The notes under the pieces were generated by a model. The model worked only from the letters and a program-made list of their open reading frames with translations, searched no databases and was not told the DNA's origin. From positions 186,001 to 250,000 of the forward strand of contig JAQUVW010000002.1 in assembly GCA_028693235.1 (NCBI GenBank): a stretch of DNA of 64,000 nt, in the 5' to 3' direction. The stretch is from Candidatus Gastranaerophilales bacterium (lineage in GTDB: Bacteria > Cyanobacteriota > Vampirovibrionia > Gastranaerophilales > Gastranaerophilaceae). Of the stretch, positions 27,040 to 36,682 are shown in pieces; within the stretch, counting starts at the first letter, position 1; each line of letters begins with the position of its first letter. Both the position numbers and the translations under genes were made by a program.

Positions 27040-28589
27040 AATAAGAGTAAGATTTTAAATCTTGCTATTTGAGGGTCGTTTTTTGCGTTAGGATTTGTTT
27101 TTACAAAATCTTTCAAGATTTTTCTCGCTTTGAAAATATTCTTTTCTCTAATGCAGGCACTTGTATATGCCGTTATGGCGTCGATATTAGAGGGGTCTTC
27201 ATTTAAAATTTGTTTAAATTCTTGTTCCGCTTCATTGTTATTTTTTTGCAGTGAGTGGATTTCTGCTATTAATATCCTTGAGTCTATATTTCCACTTGTT
27301 GAATAAGCGGCTTGTGCGAATTGTAAGGCTTTGGGGTAATTCTTCATATTTATTGCAGAAACGGTCATGTTGTAATAAAGAACAGAAAGTGTTTCATTAT
27401 CTCTAACATAAGGTATAGCATCGTTTAAGACGGTTATACTTGCTTCGTAATCTTCTTTTTTAGCATATATTGAGGAGAGTTCAATCCAATTGTTGATATC
27501 GTTTGGATTGTTTTTTAATTTTTCTTTTGCTGCATTTATTTTCTCATCAGAAGTTGTATTGTTCAAAGATTCTGTCAAAATCGGTGCGAAAATAAGATTT
27601 TTGCGGTTCAAGTTTGTGATAGCAGAATTTGTTATATCGGGATTAAGCTTGTAAAGGAGCCTCAATGTGTTTAAGTCGATATAAGAAATATCTTTTTTAT
27701 CTCCGTATGCGAAATCTTTGTCCGCAGAATAGTACATTATAGAGCCTTTATAGTTGCTGTGTCCCCATATCCCTAAGGCGTGACCTATTTCGTGAACAGC
27801 GATGACGTTCATGTCATCTGCTGGGAAATCTGTTCCCAAATTCGTCTTTTTTAGAATAGTTATTGTCATGTATAAAAGGCTTTTGTTTCTTATTTTAGGC
27901 GATGTTAGCCCTACTGCATACTCGCAGTTTCCCTCCGTGCAATCTCCGTTATTTTCCCTGTTGCTGTCAACAAATGATATTCTGATGTCGGCGTTTGGGT
28001 CGTCAGTTTTTTTGAAAGATACCAACTCAAAGGTTTCTTTTTCCCACGTAGCGAAGGACTTTTCAACTGCTTCATAATAAAATTGCGGAACATTTGACTG
28101 TTCTACATAATAAGTTAGAGGCATATCGCTTACATTCCATCTGATTACCTCACCGTTATAAACTACATTTTCTATATAGTTGACGCCGATTTTTAATGAC
28201 AGATGAGCTTTGTAAGATTTCAAAATGTTTGTTGCAAGCATTTCGCCTGCTGTATTGTTATCAAGTTGAGAAATTCTATAAATCTCTTTTTGATTTTCGT
28301 ACGTCAAAGGCAACTTGGAAAGACTATAAACTTCTCTATATAAAGCTTCTTTATCTTTGTTGTCAAGGTTGTAGACCATTTTATATATTTTTGCAGCTGT
28401 TTCAAAGTCGCCACTTTTGTAGGCACTGTCTGCAAAAATGTCCAAAGTTTGCGATGGAAAAATTTTTATAACAAGTAAAATGCTTAAAATAAAAATGAGA
28501 AAATATAACAAAAATCGTCTTTTCTTTTTGGGTTTTAAAGGTTTGTTTTTTTGTACATTAATCCCGACATTAACACTTTTCTTTTCCAT
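27036..28589 (-). CDS. Membrane-anchored matrixin-like zinc metalloprotease with TPR repeats
   Basis: A basic N-terminus and a single helix (about residues 26-42) predict a type II membrane anchor with the rest outside. A short TPR-like pair follows at about 53-95. The protease core contains the metzincin zinc motif HEIGHALGIWGHS, with ligands His266, His270 and His276 and catalytic Glu267. A SIMYY Met-turn (Met285) follows. Residues ~350-515 form several TPR-type helical repeats. The combination suggests a surface protease that holds its substrate or a partner through the TPRs. It lies downstream of the condensin operon, 36 bases from scpB, and converges with rimO. The substrate is unknown. 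Confidence 0.85.
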   Translation of the reverse strand: MEKKSVNVGINVQKNKPLKPKKKRRFLLYFLIFILSILLVIKIFPSQTLDIFADSAYKSGDFETAAKIYKMVYNLDNKDKEALYREVYSLSKLPLTYENQKEIYRISQLDNNTAGEMLATNILKSYKAHLSLKIGVNYIENVVYNGEVIRWNVSDMPLTYYVEQSNVPQFYYEAVEKSFATWEKETFELVSFKKTDDPNADIRISFVDSNRENNGDCTEGNCEYAVGLTSPKIRNKSLLYMTITILKKTNLGTDFPADDMNVIAVHEIGHALGIWGHSNYKGSIMYYSADKDFAYGDKKDISYIDLNTLRLLYKLNPDITNSAITNLNRKNLIFAPILTESLNNTTSDEKINAAKEKLKNNPNDINNWIELSSIYAKKEDYEASITVLNDAIPYVRDNETLSVLYYNMTVSAINMKNYPKALQFAQAAYSTSGNIDSRILIAEIHSLQKNNNEAEQEFKQILNEDPSNIDAITAYTSACIREKNIFKARKILKDFVKTNPNAKNDPQIARFKILLLF

Positions 28590-28625
28590 TTAAGACCCTT
28601 TACGCACTACTTATATTGCTACATT

Positions 28626-29132
28626 CTAGTCATTTTTTGCTTGAGTGTCAATTTCGAGTATTTTGGCTAAAGCTTTTGTGTCGCCTTTGAGTTTAAAATA
28701 TTCGGCAAACTTTTGCGTAGTTCTTATGTTGAAAGAGCGTCCGTTTTTATCTCTGCTTCTTGATATGAGCCCTTTTTTCAAGAGTTCTTGGACATGTTCA
28801 TAAGCAGTTGCTCCACGCATATCTTTTAAAATAGATTGCCTAATTGGTTCTTTTATTGCGATTATTGTTAGCGTTTTCAAAACAGCAGGCGACATTTCAA
28901 CAGGGCAAAGCTTTTCGACTATATCCATGTGTTCTTGTTTTACTTGAAGAATGTATCCGTTTTCGTCATCAATTTCGAGGGCACCTTCTCTTGCAGCGTA
29001 ATCCATAATCAAATCAAGCATTGCTGTTTCTACCTCGATTTCATCTTGTTCAAGTATTTCAGAGATTTCTTTGATTTGCATTGGTTTTGCTGTCACGAAT
29101 AAAACAGCTTCAATTTTTGATTTGAGTTCCAT
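28626..29132 (-). CDS. scpB: Segregation and condensation protein B
   Basis: ScpB forms the winged-helix dimer that binds ScpA in the SMC condensin complex. Two winged-helix domains are visible, beginning ELKSKIEAVLFVTAKPMQI, with the typical LKTLTIIAIKEPIRQSILKDMRG and LLKKGLISRSRDKNGR blocks. The length (168 aa) is normal. It starts one base after scpA ends, in the order smc-scpA-scpB, which fixes its identity. Confidence 0.95.
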   Translation of the reverse strand: MELKSKIEAVLFVTAKPMQIKEISEILEQDEIEVETAMLDLIMDYAAREGALEIDDENGYILQVKQEHMDIVEKLCPVEMSPAVLKTLTIIAIKEPIRQSILKDMRGATAYEHVQELLKKGLISRSRDKNGRSFNIRTTQKFAEYFKLKGDTKALAKILEIDTQAKND

Positions 29133-29133
29133 T

Positions 29134-29991
29134 TTAAGCTGTCTCCGCTATAATTTCTTCATTGTGTTCTTTAACAACATACAGGTCTGAATAAAATTCA
29201 TCTTGCTCTAGCGTAAAGTCCGTATTTACAGTTAAAAAGAGGAGTGCGATATAGGCTGAAATTTTATCCATACCAAGTAAAGTTAACGTATTTAATTCAA
29301 CTTTTTCTTCTTTTTCAAATATTTTGACTAAATTTTCTTCTAATATTTTTACGCTGTTTTCAATATATTCATCGTGGGCAAGGTTTATAATGTCATCTGA
29401 TGTCAAATTTGCGTAAGAGCGAACTCTTCGTTTTGCTCTTTCAAGAGTGTTTTTCAAAGATTGTTTGCGGTCGAGTTCTTCATAAAATTGGAGCTGTCTT
29501 ATTAAGTCTTTTAAAGTTACGACTCTGTTTCTGTTTAGTCTTACACTGGTTCTTCTTTGAAGAGCTTCATCAAGCGAAACGACATTATTTCTGTTGATTG
29601 TTGCTTCTTCTTCCTCTATTTCGCCCCATTCGTCGTTATAATCGAGTTCTGACTGGTCATCTTCCATTTGTAGCGGGTCTATACCTTCTAAAATATTTGA
29701 TTTCAATTTTAATAAAATAGCTGCGAACAAAAGAGTTCTACCCGTAAGTTTCAGATTGTTAGATTTACTTTCAGCAAGATGAATGAGATATTTATCTGTT
29801 ATATCAACAATATCAATGTTCCACGGGTCGATTTTACCTGTTTTAGCCATTGAAACGAGAATCTCAATACCATCTAATTGGTCAGAGGGGCTGTTTACGG
29901 ATATCATCTCGACATTATCGCCAAATTCATTTGGTAAAGATTTGGTTGCTTCTTCTATATAAAAATTTTCAGCATTATTTTTTTCTATCAT
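29134..29991 (-). CDS. scpA: Segregation and condensation protein A (kleisin)
   Basis: ScpA is the kleisin that bridges the two SMC heads. The typical N-terminal block LDGIEILVSMAKTGKIDPWNIDIVDITDKYL is readable, followed by the AAILLKLKSNILEG helix. An acidic linker occupies about residues 105-135. A winged-helix C-terminus ends the kleisin part (ALLFLTVNTDFTLEQDEFYSDLYV). It sits one base from both smc and scpB, so expression of the three is surely coordinated. Confidence 0.95.
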   Translation of the reverse strand: MIEKNNAENFYIEEATKSLPNEFGDNVEMISVNSPSDQLDGIEILVSMAKTGKIDPWNIDIVDITDKYLIHLAESKSNNLKLTGRTLLFAAILLKLKSNILEGIDPLQMEDDQSELDYNDEWGEIEEEEATINRNNVVSLDEALQRRTSVRLNRNRVVTLKDLIRQLQFYEELDRKQSLKNTLERAKRRVRSYANLTSDDIINLAHDEYIENSVKILEENLVKIFEKEEKVELNTLTLLGMDKISAYIALLFLTVNTDFTLEQDEFYSDLYVVKEHNEEIIAETA

Positions 29992-29992
29992 A

Positions 29993-32900
29993 TCAATCTC
30001 TCAATTTTACCCCTGTAACTTTGGTTTTGCCTTTTTCTTTTTGGGTTACGCCGATGGTTCTGTTTGCTGATTCAATCATTGGTTTTCTTAAACTTACGAC
30101 TATAAATTGGGCGTCATTTGATTGTTTTTTAATCATTTCTGCAAGTTTTTCTACATTTATACCGTCTAAGTGCATGTCTACTTCATCAAAGGCATAAAAT
30201 GGAGCAGGTAAATGTCTTTGGATTGAGAAAACAAAAGCGAGTGCAGTAAGTGATTTTTCGCCGCCAGACATTGATTCAAGCCTTTGAGCTTTTTTATCTC
30301 TTGTTGCTGCTTCAATTGTCAAACCGCCGAGAAACGGGTTGTCAGGGTTTTCTAAGACTAATGAGCCGTGACCGTCAGATAGCTGAGAAAAAATATCTTT
30401 GAAATTGACGCTGATATCGTCATATGTTTCTAAGAAGGTTTTTTTCTTTAAATCTTCATAACCTGTCATTCGCTCTAGGATTTCGGTTCTTTCTTTAGCC
30501 AAAGTTTCGATTTTGTTTTTAAGTTCTTCTTGGCGTCCAATAACTTCATCATACGCTGTTATAGCACGCATGTTTACAGGTTCCATTTCTTCCATTCTGC
30601 GTTGAAGTCTTTGGATTTTTGATGTAATTTCTTCCGTTGAAATATCAACAGGAGTTAGGCTTGAAGTTTCAATTCCTGCTTCTTTGAGTTCTTTTTCAAT
30701 CTCGTTTAAAGCAGGGTCAAGTTCTCTACGGCGAGATTTGAAGGCTTCAATTTGCTCAGCCATTTTTTCAAGGTCACTTGTATAAACATTTTTTTGTTTT
30801 TCAAGCTCCAGAAGTTCTGTTTGTACGGCATCACGTTCTGTTTGAAGTTTTACAAGCTTTTCGCCAAGTTCTTGAATTTTGGAATTTAGTTCTTTAATTT
30901 TGCTTTCAAGCACTTTTATATCTTGTATGTATTGAACTTTGTCTTCTTCAAGCTTTTTGTTATCTTTTAGAAGACTTTCGATTTGTTCTTCTTTAGTTTT
31001 TATAACGTCGTTGCTAAAATCAATTTCACGATTTAAATCGTTGATATCATTTTGACAAGAGAGGACTTTAGACTGATATTTTTTGATTGAATTTTCAACA
31101 GATTCAGTCATTTCTTTAAGTTTGGCAAGTTCACCCTCACTCATTTTGCTTTCGATTTCTTTGATTTCTTCTTCTGTTTGGAGTGTTTTTTCATTAATTT
31201 CAATGAGTTTGCTTTCAAAAGAATCAAGTTTTTTCTCAAGTTCTATGGTTTTAGGTTGAAGATTTTTAATTAAGGCTTCTCTTTCAACGATTTTTTTGTC
31301 ATTTTCTTCAGAGTTTTTAATAAGGTTAGAAAGTTCCATTTTAGCCCCGTTTAAGGTATTCAATGAATTAGAATAATCTACTCTTACTTTTTCTTGTTTA
31401 ACTTCAAGTTCTTTCTTTTTGGCTTCAAGTTCAGCATAGTTTTTCTCAAAATCTTTAAGACGTTTTTTGAAAGTATCGAGTTCATCGTTTTGATTTTGGC
31501 TGAATTTCAAACCTGTTTGAGCTCGAGAGCCGCCTGTTATAGAGCCTGATTTTTCGAACAAAGAGCCGTCGAGGGTGACCATTCGGTAATGTCCGATTAA
31601 TTTTCTTGCACATTCATAATCTTCTACAACTAAGGTTTCTCCCAAAGCGTGATAAAATGCGTCTAAATATTCATCATCAAAATCAATGAGGTTTATTGCA
31701 AAATCAACAACGCCCTTGTCTTTTGGCAGCCTTAAGCTTGAAGGTGCTTTTCTTATTTTGTTTAAGGGCAAGAAAGTCGCACTACCGGCTCTTGCTGATT
31801 TCAAAATGTCGATAGCTACTTTAGCAACGTGCTCATCGTCTACAACAATATTTTTCATTCTTCCGCCCATAGCGATTTCAAGAGCTGTTGAATATTCTTT
31901 ATCAACTTTTCCGAGTTGTAAAAGTGGAGCGTGGACGCCGTCTAGTTTTGCGTTTAGGACAGTTTCAATGGCACGTCCCAAGTTGATTTCTTCGTAAGCA
32001 TTTTTTTGAGCTTCCAGTTGAGAAATTTTACGGTATGCCATTTGAATATTGTAACCGAGGTCGTTGGTTTCATTTTTGGTTTTGTCGAGCTCGTACATTA
32101 CATTTTGTTGAACGATTTTGTAGTCTTCAAGCTCTTGAGAAAGTTCTTTGACTTGAAGCTCCAGTTTATCTTTATTGCCTGCAAAATTTGCACTGAAATC
32201 ATTGAATTCGTTAATTAAGTTTTTAGAATCTTCAATTTCTCTTTTTGCATTAGAAAGCTCTGTTTCCAAAGGGATAGATTCTTTTTGGATATTAAGCTCA
32301 TCATCTTTTAATTTTTCAAGTGTTTTTCTTAAAGAATTACGTTTTTCTATGTGTTGTTCAGCGGTTTGGGTCAAACCTGATGCTTCTTGAAGTATTCTGT
32401 TAAGTTCGTTTTCTTGGGATTTTATATTGTTTTCAATATCTTTAATTTCAGCTTTTTTTGCTTCAATTTTGGAATTTGTTGCATTGATTTTATTTTTTAA
32501 ATTTTCAATACCGTTTTTGGCATTTTCAATAGTTCTCAAGTTGTCATGAATGTTTTTGTCAGCATAATTTGAGGCAGTAGTTTTTCTTTCGATTTGCCCT
32601 TTTAATTCTTCAACTTGTTTTTTTGTTTCTATTTGTTCGGCTTCGCCGTTTGTTTTCACAAGTTCAGCTATTTCGTCATATTTTGTTTGAACGGAAGCAA
32701 GTTTCTTTTGGAGTTCTTTTAGGCTGAATTCTTCTTCTTTTTTCTTTTTATTGCAGTCTAAAATGCTTTCGTGAACTTTTTCAATAGAGCGTTTAATATC
32801 GAAATATTTTACTGTTGTAATTTGGCTTTCTAAGGCATTTTTTTCTTGTTTAAGCTTTTGATATTTAAGAGCGACTTCTCTTTCTTGAGCCAGTTGTTCA

Positions 32901-33490
32901 ATCCTAGTTGTGATTTCATTAAGGATGATAGTTGACTTTTCGACTCTTTGTTCAACTGTTTCAAGCTCGTTAGAGGCTTGCTCTATTCGTCTGTCGAAGT
33001 CTGCGACGCCTGCAATTTCGTCAATAATTTTTCTTCTGTCATTAGCAGAGCAGTTTGTAATACTGGTAACGTCACCTTGCATCATTACGTTGTAGCTGTT
33101 GGGTGTAATGTTATATTTTTCAAGTTTTGAGTGAATGTCGCTTAGTGTTGTGATTTTATCATTTAGGTAATAGATACTGTTGAAACCTTGATTAGATTTT
33201 CTAATTCGTCTTGCGATTTTGAGTTCTTCTTCGTCGTCTTTTTCTGCACCGAAAGAAACCCGTACATAAGCTTCGTTTCTATTTGTATGGGTTGATATAA
33301 GGTGAAAGAGTTTTTCTGCTCTCAAGGTTCTTGAAGTAGAAAGTCCCAATGCAAACAAGACACTGTCAATAATGTTACTTTTTCCTGAACCATTCGGACC
33401 TGATATGGTCGTGAAGCCTTTCAGAAAAGGAATAGTAACATCGCTCGCAAAGGATTTAAAGTTATCTACCTCTAGCTCTTTAATGTACAT
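29993..33490 (-). CDS. smc: Chromosome segregation ATPase SMC
   Basis: SMC is the condensin ATPase that organises and helps segregate the chromosome. The N-terminal head has Walker A GPNGSGKSN at residues 31-39. Two long coiled coils flank a hinge at about 515-660 that includes GSITGGSRAQTG. The C-terminal head carries the ABC signature SMSGGEKSLTALA and Walker B FYAFDEVDMHLD. The length (1165 aa) is typical. It leads the smc-scpA-scpB operon. The start MYIKELEVDNFKSFA matches the conserved SMC opening. Confidence 0.97.
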   Translation of the reverse strand: MYIKELEVDNFKSFASDVTIPFLKGFTTISGPNGSGKSNIIDSVLFALGLSTSRTLRAEKLFHLISTHTNRNEAYVRVSFGAEKDDEEELKIARRIRKSNQGFNSIYYLNDKITTLSDIHSKLEKYNITPNSYNVMMQGDVTSITNCSANDRRKIIDEIAGVADFDRRIEQASNELETVEQRVEKSTIILNEITTRIEQLAQEREVALKYQKLKQEKNALESQITTVKYFDIKRSIEKVHESILDCNKKKKEEEFSLKELQKKLASVQTKYDEIAELVKTNGEAEQIETKKQVEELKGQIERKTTASNYADKNIHDNLRTIENAKNGIENLKNKINATNSKIEAKKAEIKDIENNIKSQENELNRILQEASGLTQTAEQHIEKRNSLRKTLEKLKDDELNIQKESIPLETELSNAKREIEDSKNLINEFNDFSANFAGNKDKLELQVKELSQELEDYKIVQQNVMYELDKTKNETNDLGYNIQMAYRKISQLEAQKNAYEEINLGRAIETVLNAKLDGVHAPLLQLGKVDKEYSTALEIAMGGRMKNIVVDDEHVAKVAIDILKSARAGSATFLPLNKIRKAPSSLRLPKDKGVVDFAINLIDFDDEYLDAFYHALGETLVVEDYECARKLIGHYRMVTLDGSLFEKSGSITGGSRAQTGLKFSQNQNDELDTFKKRLKDFEKNYAELEAKKKELEVKQEKVRVDYSNSLNTLNGAKMELSNLIKNSEENDKKIVEREALIKNLQPKTIELEKKLDSFESKLIEINEKTLQTEEEIKEIESKMSEGELAKLKEMTESVENSIKKYQSKVLSCQNDINDLNREIDFSNDVIKTKEEQIESLLKDNKKLEEDKVQYIQDIKVLESKIKELNSKIQELGEKLVKLQTERDAVQTELLELEKQKNVYTSDLEKMAEQIEAFKSRRRELDPALNEIEKELKEAGIETSSLTPVDISTEEITSKIQRLQRRMEEMEPVNMRAITAYDEVIGRQEELKNKIETLAKERTEILERMTGYEDLKKKTFLETYDDISVNFKDIFSQLSDGHGSLVLENPDNPFLGGLTIEAATRDKKAQRLESMSGGEKSLTALAFVFSIQRHLPAPFYAFDEVDMHLDGINVEKLAEMIKKQSNDAQFIVVSLRKPMIESANRTIGVTQKEKGKTKVTGVKLRD

Positions 33491-33781
33491 TCTTAAATTG
33501 TTTTACCCAAGTCGACTTTTATACGTATATATCTATCTATTAAACAACAAATACATGTAATAGTCAAAATCGTAAACTATATTTTACAATGCTATCGCAA
33601 GAGTGGAAAATTTGTCGATTCGAGTTGCGTTTGCTGTTATTTAAGCTAAATTCTGACTTACTTTTGTTTATTTAGGCTCCAACCTACTTGTAAAAAAGTA
33701 AACAAATATAAAAAAGCTTTTTGTTTTTAAAAAAATAATGTAGAATGTTTAAAGAAATAGTGTGCGAGAATAGGCGTCAAT
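33491..33781. other. Divergent smc/pilT intergenic region without a gene
   Basis: This 291-base gap is the longest non-coding stretch in the window and lies between two divergent genes. I see no open frame with a good start. It holds a 10-base palindrome TATACGTATA (33520-33529) near smc. An inverted repeat, TTTGTTTA (33663-33670) with TAAACAAA (33699-33706), lies toward pilT. A TAGAAT (33741-33746) could be the pilT -10, but no -35 fits at normal spacing. The palindromes are candidate operators only. Confidence 0.4.
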
Positions 33782-34885
33782 ATGGCAAAATTTGATATAA
33801 TTAGATTTTTAAAAGAAGCTGTCGAAAAAGGTGCATCAGATATACATTTGAGAACTGATGAGCCACCTGCATTAAGGAAAGACAGCAAAATTTTCAAAAC
33901 AAATCTTGAACCTTTGTCAGAGTCAGATATGTTTGCTATTATTGATACGCTTTTGCCGGTAAGCATTAAAAATAAAGCTTTTGAAGTTTTTGATTTAGAC
34001 TTTGCTTATGAGATAAAAGGCGTTTCTCGTTTTAGAGTCAATCTTTCACGTGAACTCGGCAGAATGTCTATGGTTATAAGGGTTATTTCATACGAAATTT
34101 TGAGTTTTGATGAGCTTAATCTTCCAAAATCAATAGAAAATTTTTCTCATTTAACCAATGGTATTGTCTTGATTACAGGTCCTACAGGAAGTGGAAAATC
34201 TACAACCATTGCTTCTTTACTTGATTATATTAATGAACATTATCAAAAACATATTATAACGATAGAAGACCCTGTTGAGTATATTTATACAGATAAAAAA
34301 TCAATTTTTACTCAACGCCAAATTGAAATAGATACGGCGTCTTTTCCTGATGGAGTTAAATATGCTCTAAGACAGGATCCTGATGTTATTTTAATCGGTG
34401 AAATCCGTGATAGAGAAACTATGCAAAGTGCTCTTAAAGCTTCTGAAACAGGTCACTTGGTTTTTGCGACACTGCACACAAATGATGCCGTGCAAACCGT
34501 AAACAGAATTGTAAATTTCTTTGACCCTCAAGATAGAGATTTCGTCAGAAAACAACTCGCAGAAACTTTAAAAGGTACTGTTGCTCAAAAACTTCTTCCT
34601 AAAAAAGATGCAAAAGGTCGTGTACCTGCTTGCGAAGTTCTTGTTGTTACTCCTACGGTCAAGGATTTCATCATAAAAGATGAAGTGGATAAAATTTATG
34701 AACTTGTTAAAAAAGGTTCATTTAACGATATGATTACCCTGAACATGTCTTTGTTCAGTATGATTTCAAACGGTGTTATAACTCGTGAAGACGGCTTGTA
34801 TGCAAGTGATAACCAAAATGAATTGGAACAGTATCTTCGTGGAGCGTTCCATGGCACAAATTTCAACCCGAGGTCAAATCTTTAA
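33782..34885 (+). CDS. pilT: Type IV pilus retraction-type ATPase PilT
   Basis: PilT powers pilus retraction and twitching. The N-terminal domain has the ASDIHLRTDEPPALR block. The ATPase has Walker A GPTGSGKS at residues 133-140, the Asp box TIEDPVEYI, Walker B VILIGEIRD and the His box HLVFATLHTNDA. The length (367 aa) fits PilT better than PilB. The AIRNLIRE motif of classical PilT is not recognisable; the corresponding segment reads IYELVKKGSFNDM. No other pilus gene is in the window, and recO follows after two bases. Confidence 0.92.
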   Translation: MAKFDIIRFLKEAVEKGASDIHLRTDEPPALRKDSKIFKTNLEPLSESDMFAIIDTLLPVSIKNKAFEVFDLDFAYEIKGVSRFRVNLSRELGRMSMVIRVISYEILSFDELNLPKSIENFSHLTNGIVLITGPTGSGKSTTIASLLDYINEHYQKHIITIEDPVEYIYTDKKSIFTQRQIEIDTASFPDGVKYALRQDPDVILIGEIRDRETMQSALKASETGHLVFATLHTNDAVQTVNRIVNFFDPQDRDFVRKQLAETLKGTVAQKLLPKKDAKGRVPACEVLVVTPTVKDFIIKDEVDKIYELVKKGSFNDMITLNMSLFSMISNGVITREDGLYASDNQNELEQYLRGAFHGTNFNPRSNL

Positions 34886-34887
34886 TT

Positions 34888-35652
34888 ATGGCTCAAAATT
34901 TTGTTACAGATGCAATTAATTTAAGGTCATACAATTTGAGTGAAGCTGACAAAATTGTCGTTATGTATTCAAAAGAAAAAGGGCTTATAAAAGGTGTTGC
35001 AAAAGGAACCAAAAAGCCTACAAGCAAACTCGGTGCACGTATGGATATGCTCGTTGCTAATAAATTGATGCTTCATAAAGGAAAAAATCTCGATACTATT
35101 TGTCAGGCAGAGGCTTTAAATACGTTTTTAAACCTTAGGCAGGATATGGATAAGCTTTTTTATTCTATGTATTGCTCTGAAATTGTCAACAATTTCGGCA
35201 TTGAAAATGACCCAAACAGCTTCGAAGTCTATGATTTGTTTTATAATTTTTTAAATACCCTTGCTGCTACTACAAAAAAAGAGGATATTCTGCTTTCCGT
35301 CTTAAGGTTTCAACTTAAAATGATGTATCTCTCAGGGTATTCTTTGGAGCTTGATTCTTGTTCAAAATGTGGCGAAAAATTAGGCGAAGAAAATTTGTAT
35401 TTTGCGTTTGAACACGGCGGCTTAATCTGCTCCAATTGCCGTTCTACAAGTGTCAATGCAATAAAATTCCACTACAAAATAAAAGACTTTCTTAAGACTT
35501 TGCAATCTTTGGACTTTAATCAAAAAACACGCTATGATGATTTGGCAACAGAAAGAATTTGCGATTTTTGTTTTAATCTGTTGAAAAAACACATAGAATA
35601 TCATTCCCCAAAGAAGTTTAAAACTACGGGAATATTAGAGGGAATTAAATAA
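34888..35652 (+). CDS. recO: DNA repair protein RecO
   Basis: RecO acts with RecR to load RecA onto single-stranded DNA coated with SSB. The N-terminal OB fold begins with TDAINLRSYNLSEADKIVVMYSKEKGLIKGVAKG, which matches the family. The C-terminal helical part has a zinc finger from two CxxC pairs (CSKCG and, about 25 residues later, CSNC). The length (254 aa) is typical. It starts two bases after pilT, and deoC follows at 19 bases. Confidence 0.93.
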   Translation: MAQNFVTDAINLRSYNLSEADKIVVMYSKEKGLIKGVAKGTKKPTSKLGARMDMLVANKLMLHKGKNLDTICQAEALNTFLNLRQDMDKLFYSMYCSEIVNNFGIENDPNSFEVYDLFYNFLNTLAATTKKEDILLSVLRFQLKMMYLSGYSLELDSCSKCGEKLGEENLYFAFEHGGLICSNCRSTSVNAIKFHYKIKDFLKTLQSLDFNQKTRYDDLATERICDFCFNLLKKHIEYHSPKKFKTTGILEGIK

Positions 35653-35671
35653 AAAACGGGAGAGATTTGTT

Positions 35672-36319
35672 ATGAATTTAGCAGAATATATTGAACATAC
35701 ACTTTTAAAGCCTGATGCAACCAACGAAGATTTGAAAAAACTTTTTGAAGAAGCAAAAAACCATAAGTTTAAAGGCGTATGCGTAAATCCTGTAAATGTA
35801 AAAATGGCAAAATCATACTTAAATGCAACCAACGTTGAAGTTGTTACGGTTGTAGGTTTCCCTCTAGGAGCTTCACTGCCTGAAGTTAAAGCTTTTGAAG
35901 CCAAAAAAGCTATCGAAGACGGTGCCGATGAAATTGATATGGTTATTTCAATCCAAGGTGTTAAAAATAAAGATTGGGATTTTGTTAAAAAAGATATCGA
36001 AGCTGTAAGGTCTGCGACTATCGGACATATCCTAAAAGTGATTTTGGAAACAGATTTGCTTGATGAAGATGAAATAATTAAAGCGTGTGAAGTAGCAATC
36101 GATGCCAAAGCTGACTTCGTAAAAACATCAACAGGATTTGTTAAAAATGGTGTTGGTGCAAAAGTTGATGATGTTCAAATAATGAGTAATGTTGTAAGTG
36201 CTAAAGGCTTGCAAGTAAAAGCTTCTGGCGGTATTCGTGATAAAGAAAAAGCAATAGCCTTAATTGAAGCTGGTGCGGTAAGACTTGGCACAAGCTCAGG
36301 CGTTAAAATTAACTCATAA
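35672..36319 (+). CDS. deoC: Deoxyribose-phosphate aldolase
   Basis: DeoC splits 2-deoxyribose 5-phosphate into glyceraldehyde 3-phosphate and acetaldehyde. The barrel shows the VCVNPVNV block, VGFPLGA, and DEIDMVI with the catalytic-site Asp. The Schiff-base Lys is in DFVKTSTGF, and VKASGGIRD with the second essential Lys follows. The length (215 aa) is typical. A GGGAGAG site precedes the ATG. It may work with purine nucleoside phosphorylase in nucleoside salvage, though the two genes are far apart. Confidence 0.96.
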   Translation: MNLAEYIEHTLLKPDATNEDLKKLFEEAKNHKFKGVCVNPVNVKMAKSYLNATNVEVVTVVGFPLGASLPEVKAFEAKKAIEDGADEIDMVISIQGVKNKDWDFVKKDIEAVRSATIGHILKVILETDLLDEDEIIKACEVAIDAKADFVKTSTGFVKNGVGAKVDDVQIMSNVVSAKGLQVKASGGIRDKEKAIALIEAGAVRLGTSSGVKINS

Positions 36320-36320
36320 G

Positions 36321-36635
36321 TTAAGCAGTTAAAATTTTATACGAAGATTTTTCAATTTTATCTATAATTTTTTGCGTTATCTTTTTTGGTTCAACAGGTT
36401 TTTCTATCATTCCAACGTTGAGATTTTTTCTGATGCAACTTTGAATAAATCTTGTACCGAAAATAAATAGAGGAACTGCAATAGAAGCGATTTTCAATAC
36501 AGATTTTTGAAAATCTGAAAGCTCAAAACTTTTTTTAGAAGTTTCACTCGATTGCTTAGTTGATTGTTCGCCTTTGAATTTAGGGCGAGAAACATAGTTT
36601 GTCATTAATGCAGGTGTAGTAGAAGAAATATTCAT
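36321..36635 (-). CDS. Small membrane protein with an FKG motif, unknown (104 aa)
   Basis: The N-terminal third is polar and contains RPKFKGEQ around residue 20, matching the FKG/FGA pattern in other unknown proteins here. Residues 45-67 (SVLKIASIAVPLFIFGTRFIQ) form one membrane helix. The rest is a basic, soluble helix. It begins the lineage-specific block at 36.3-42.7 kb, reading in the same direction as the GH13 gene upstream of it (47-base gap). The function is unknown. Confidence 0.65.
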   Translation of the reverse strand: MNISSTTPALMTNYVSRPKFKGEQSTKQSSETSKKSFELSDFQKSVLKIASIAVPLFIFGTRFIQSCIRKNLNVGMIEKPVEPKKITQKIIDKIEKSSYKILTA

Positions 36636-36682
36636 TTTTTGCTCACTTATTTTTATTTTACAGGTTATTTTATTTTTGATTA

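Noticed and set aside
33491-33781. Possible small RNA gene in the smc/pilT gap
   Set aside because: No promoter-terminator pair or stable structure could be defined; the inverted repeats are short and AT-rich.
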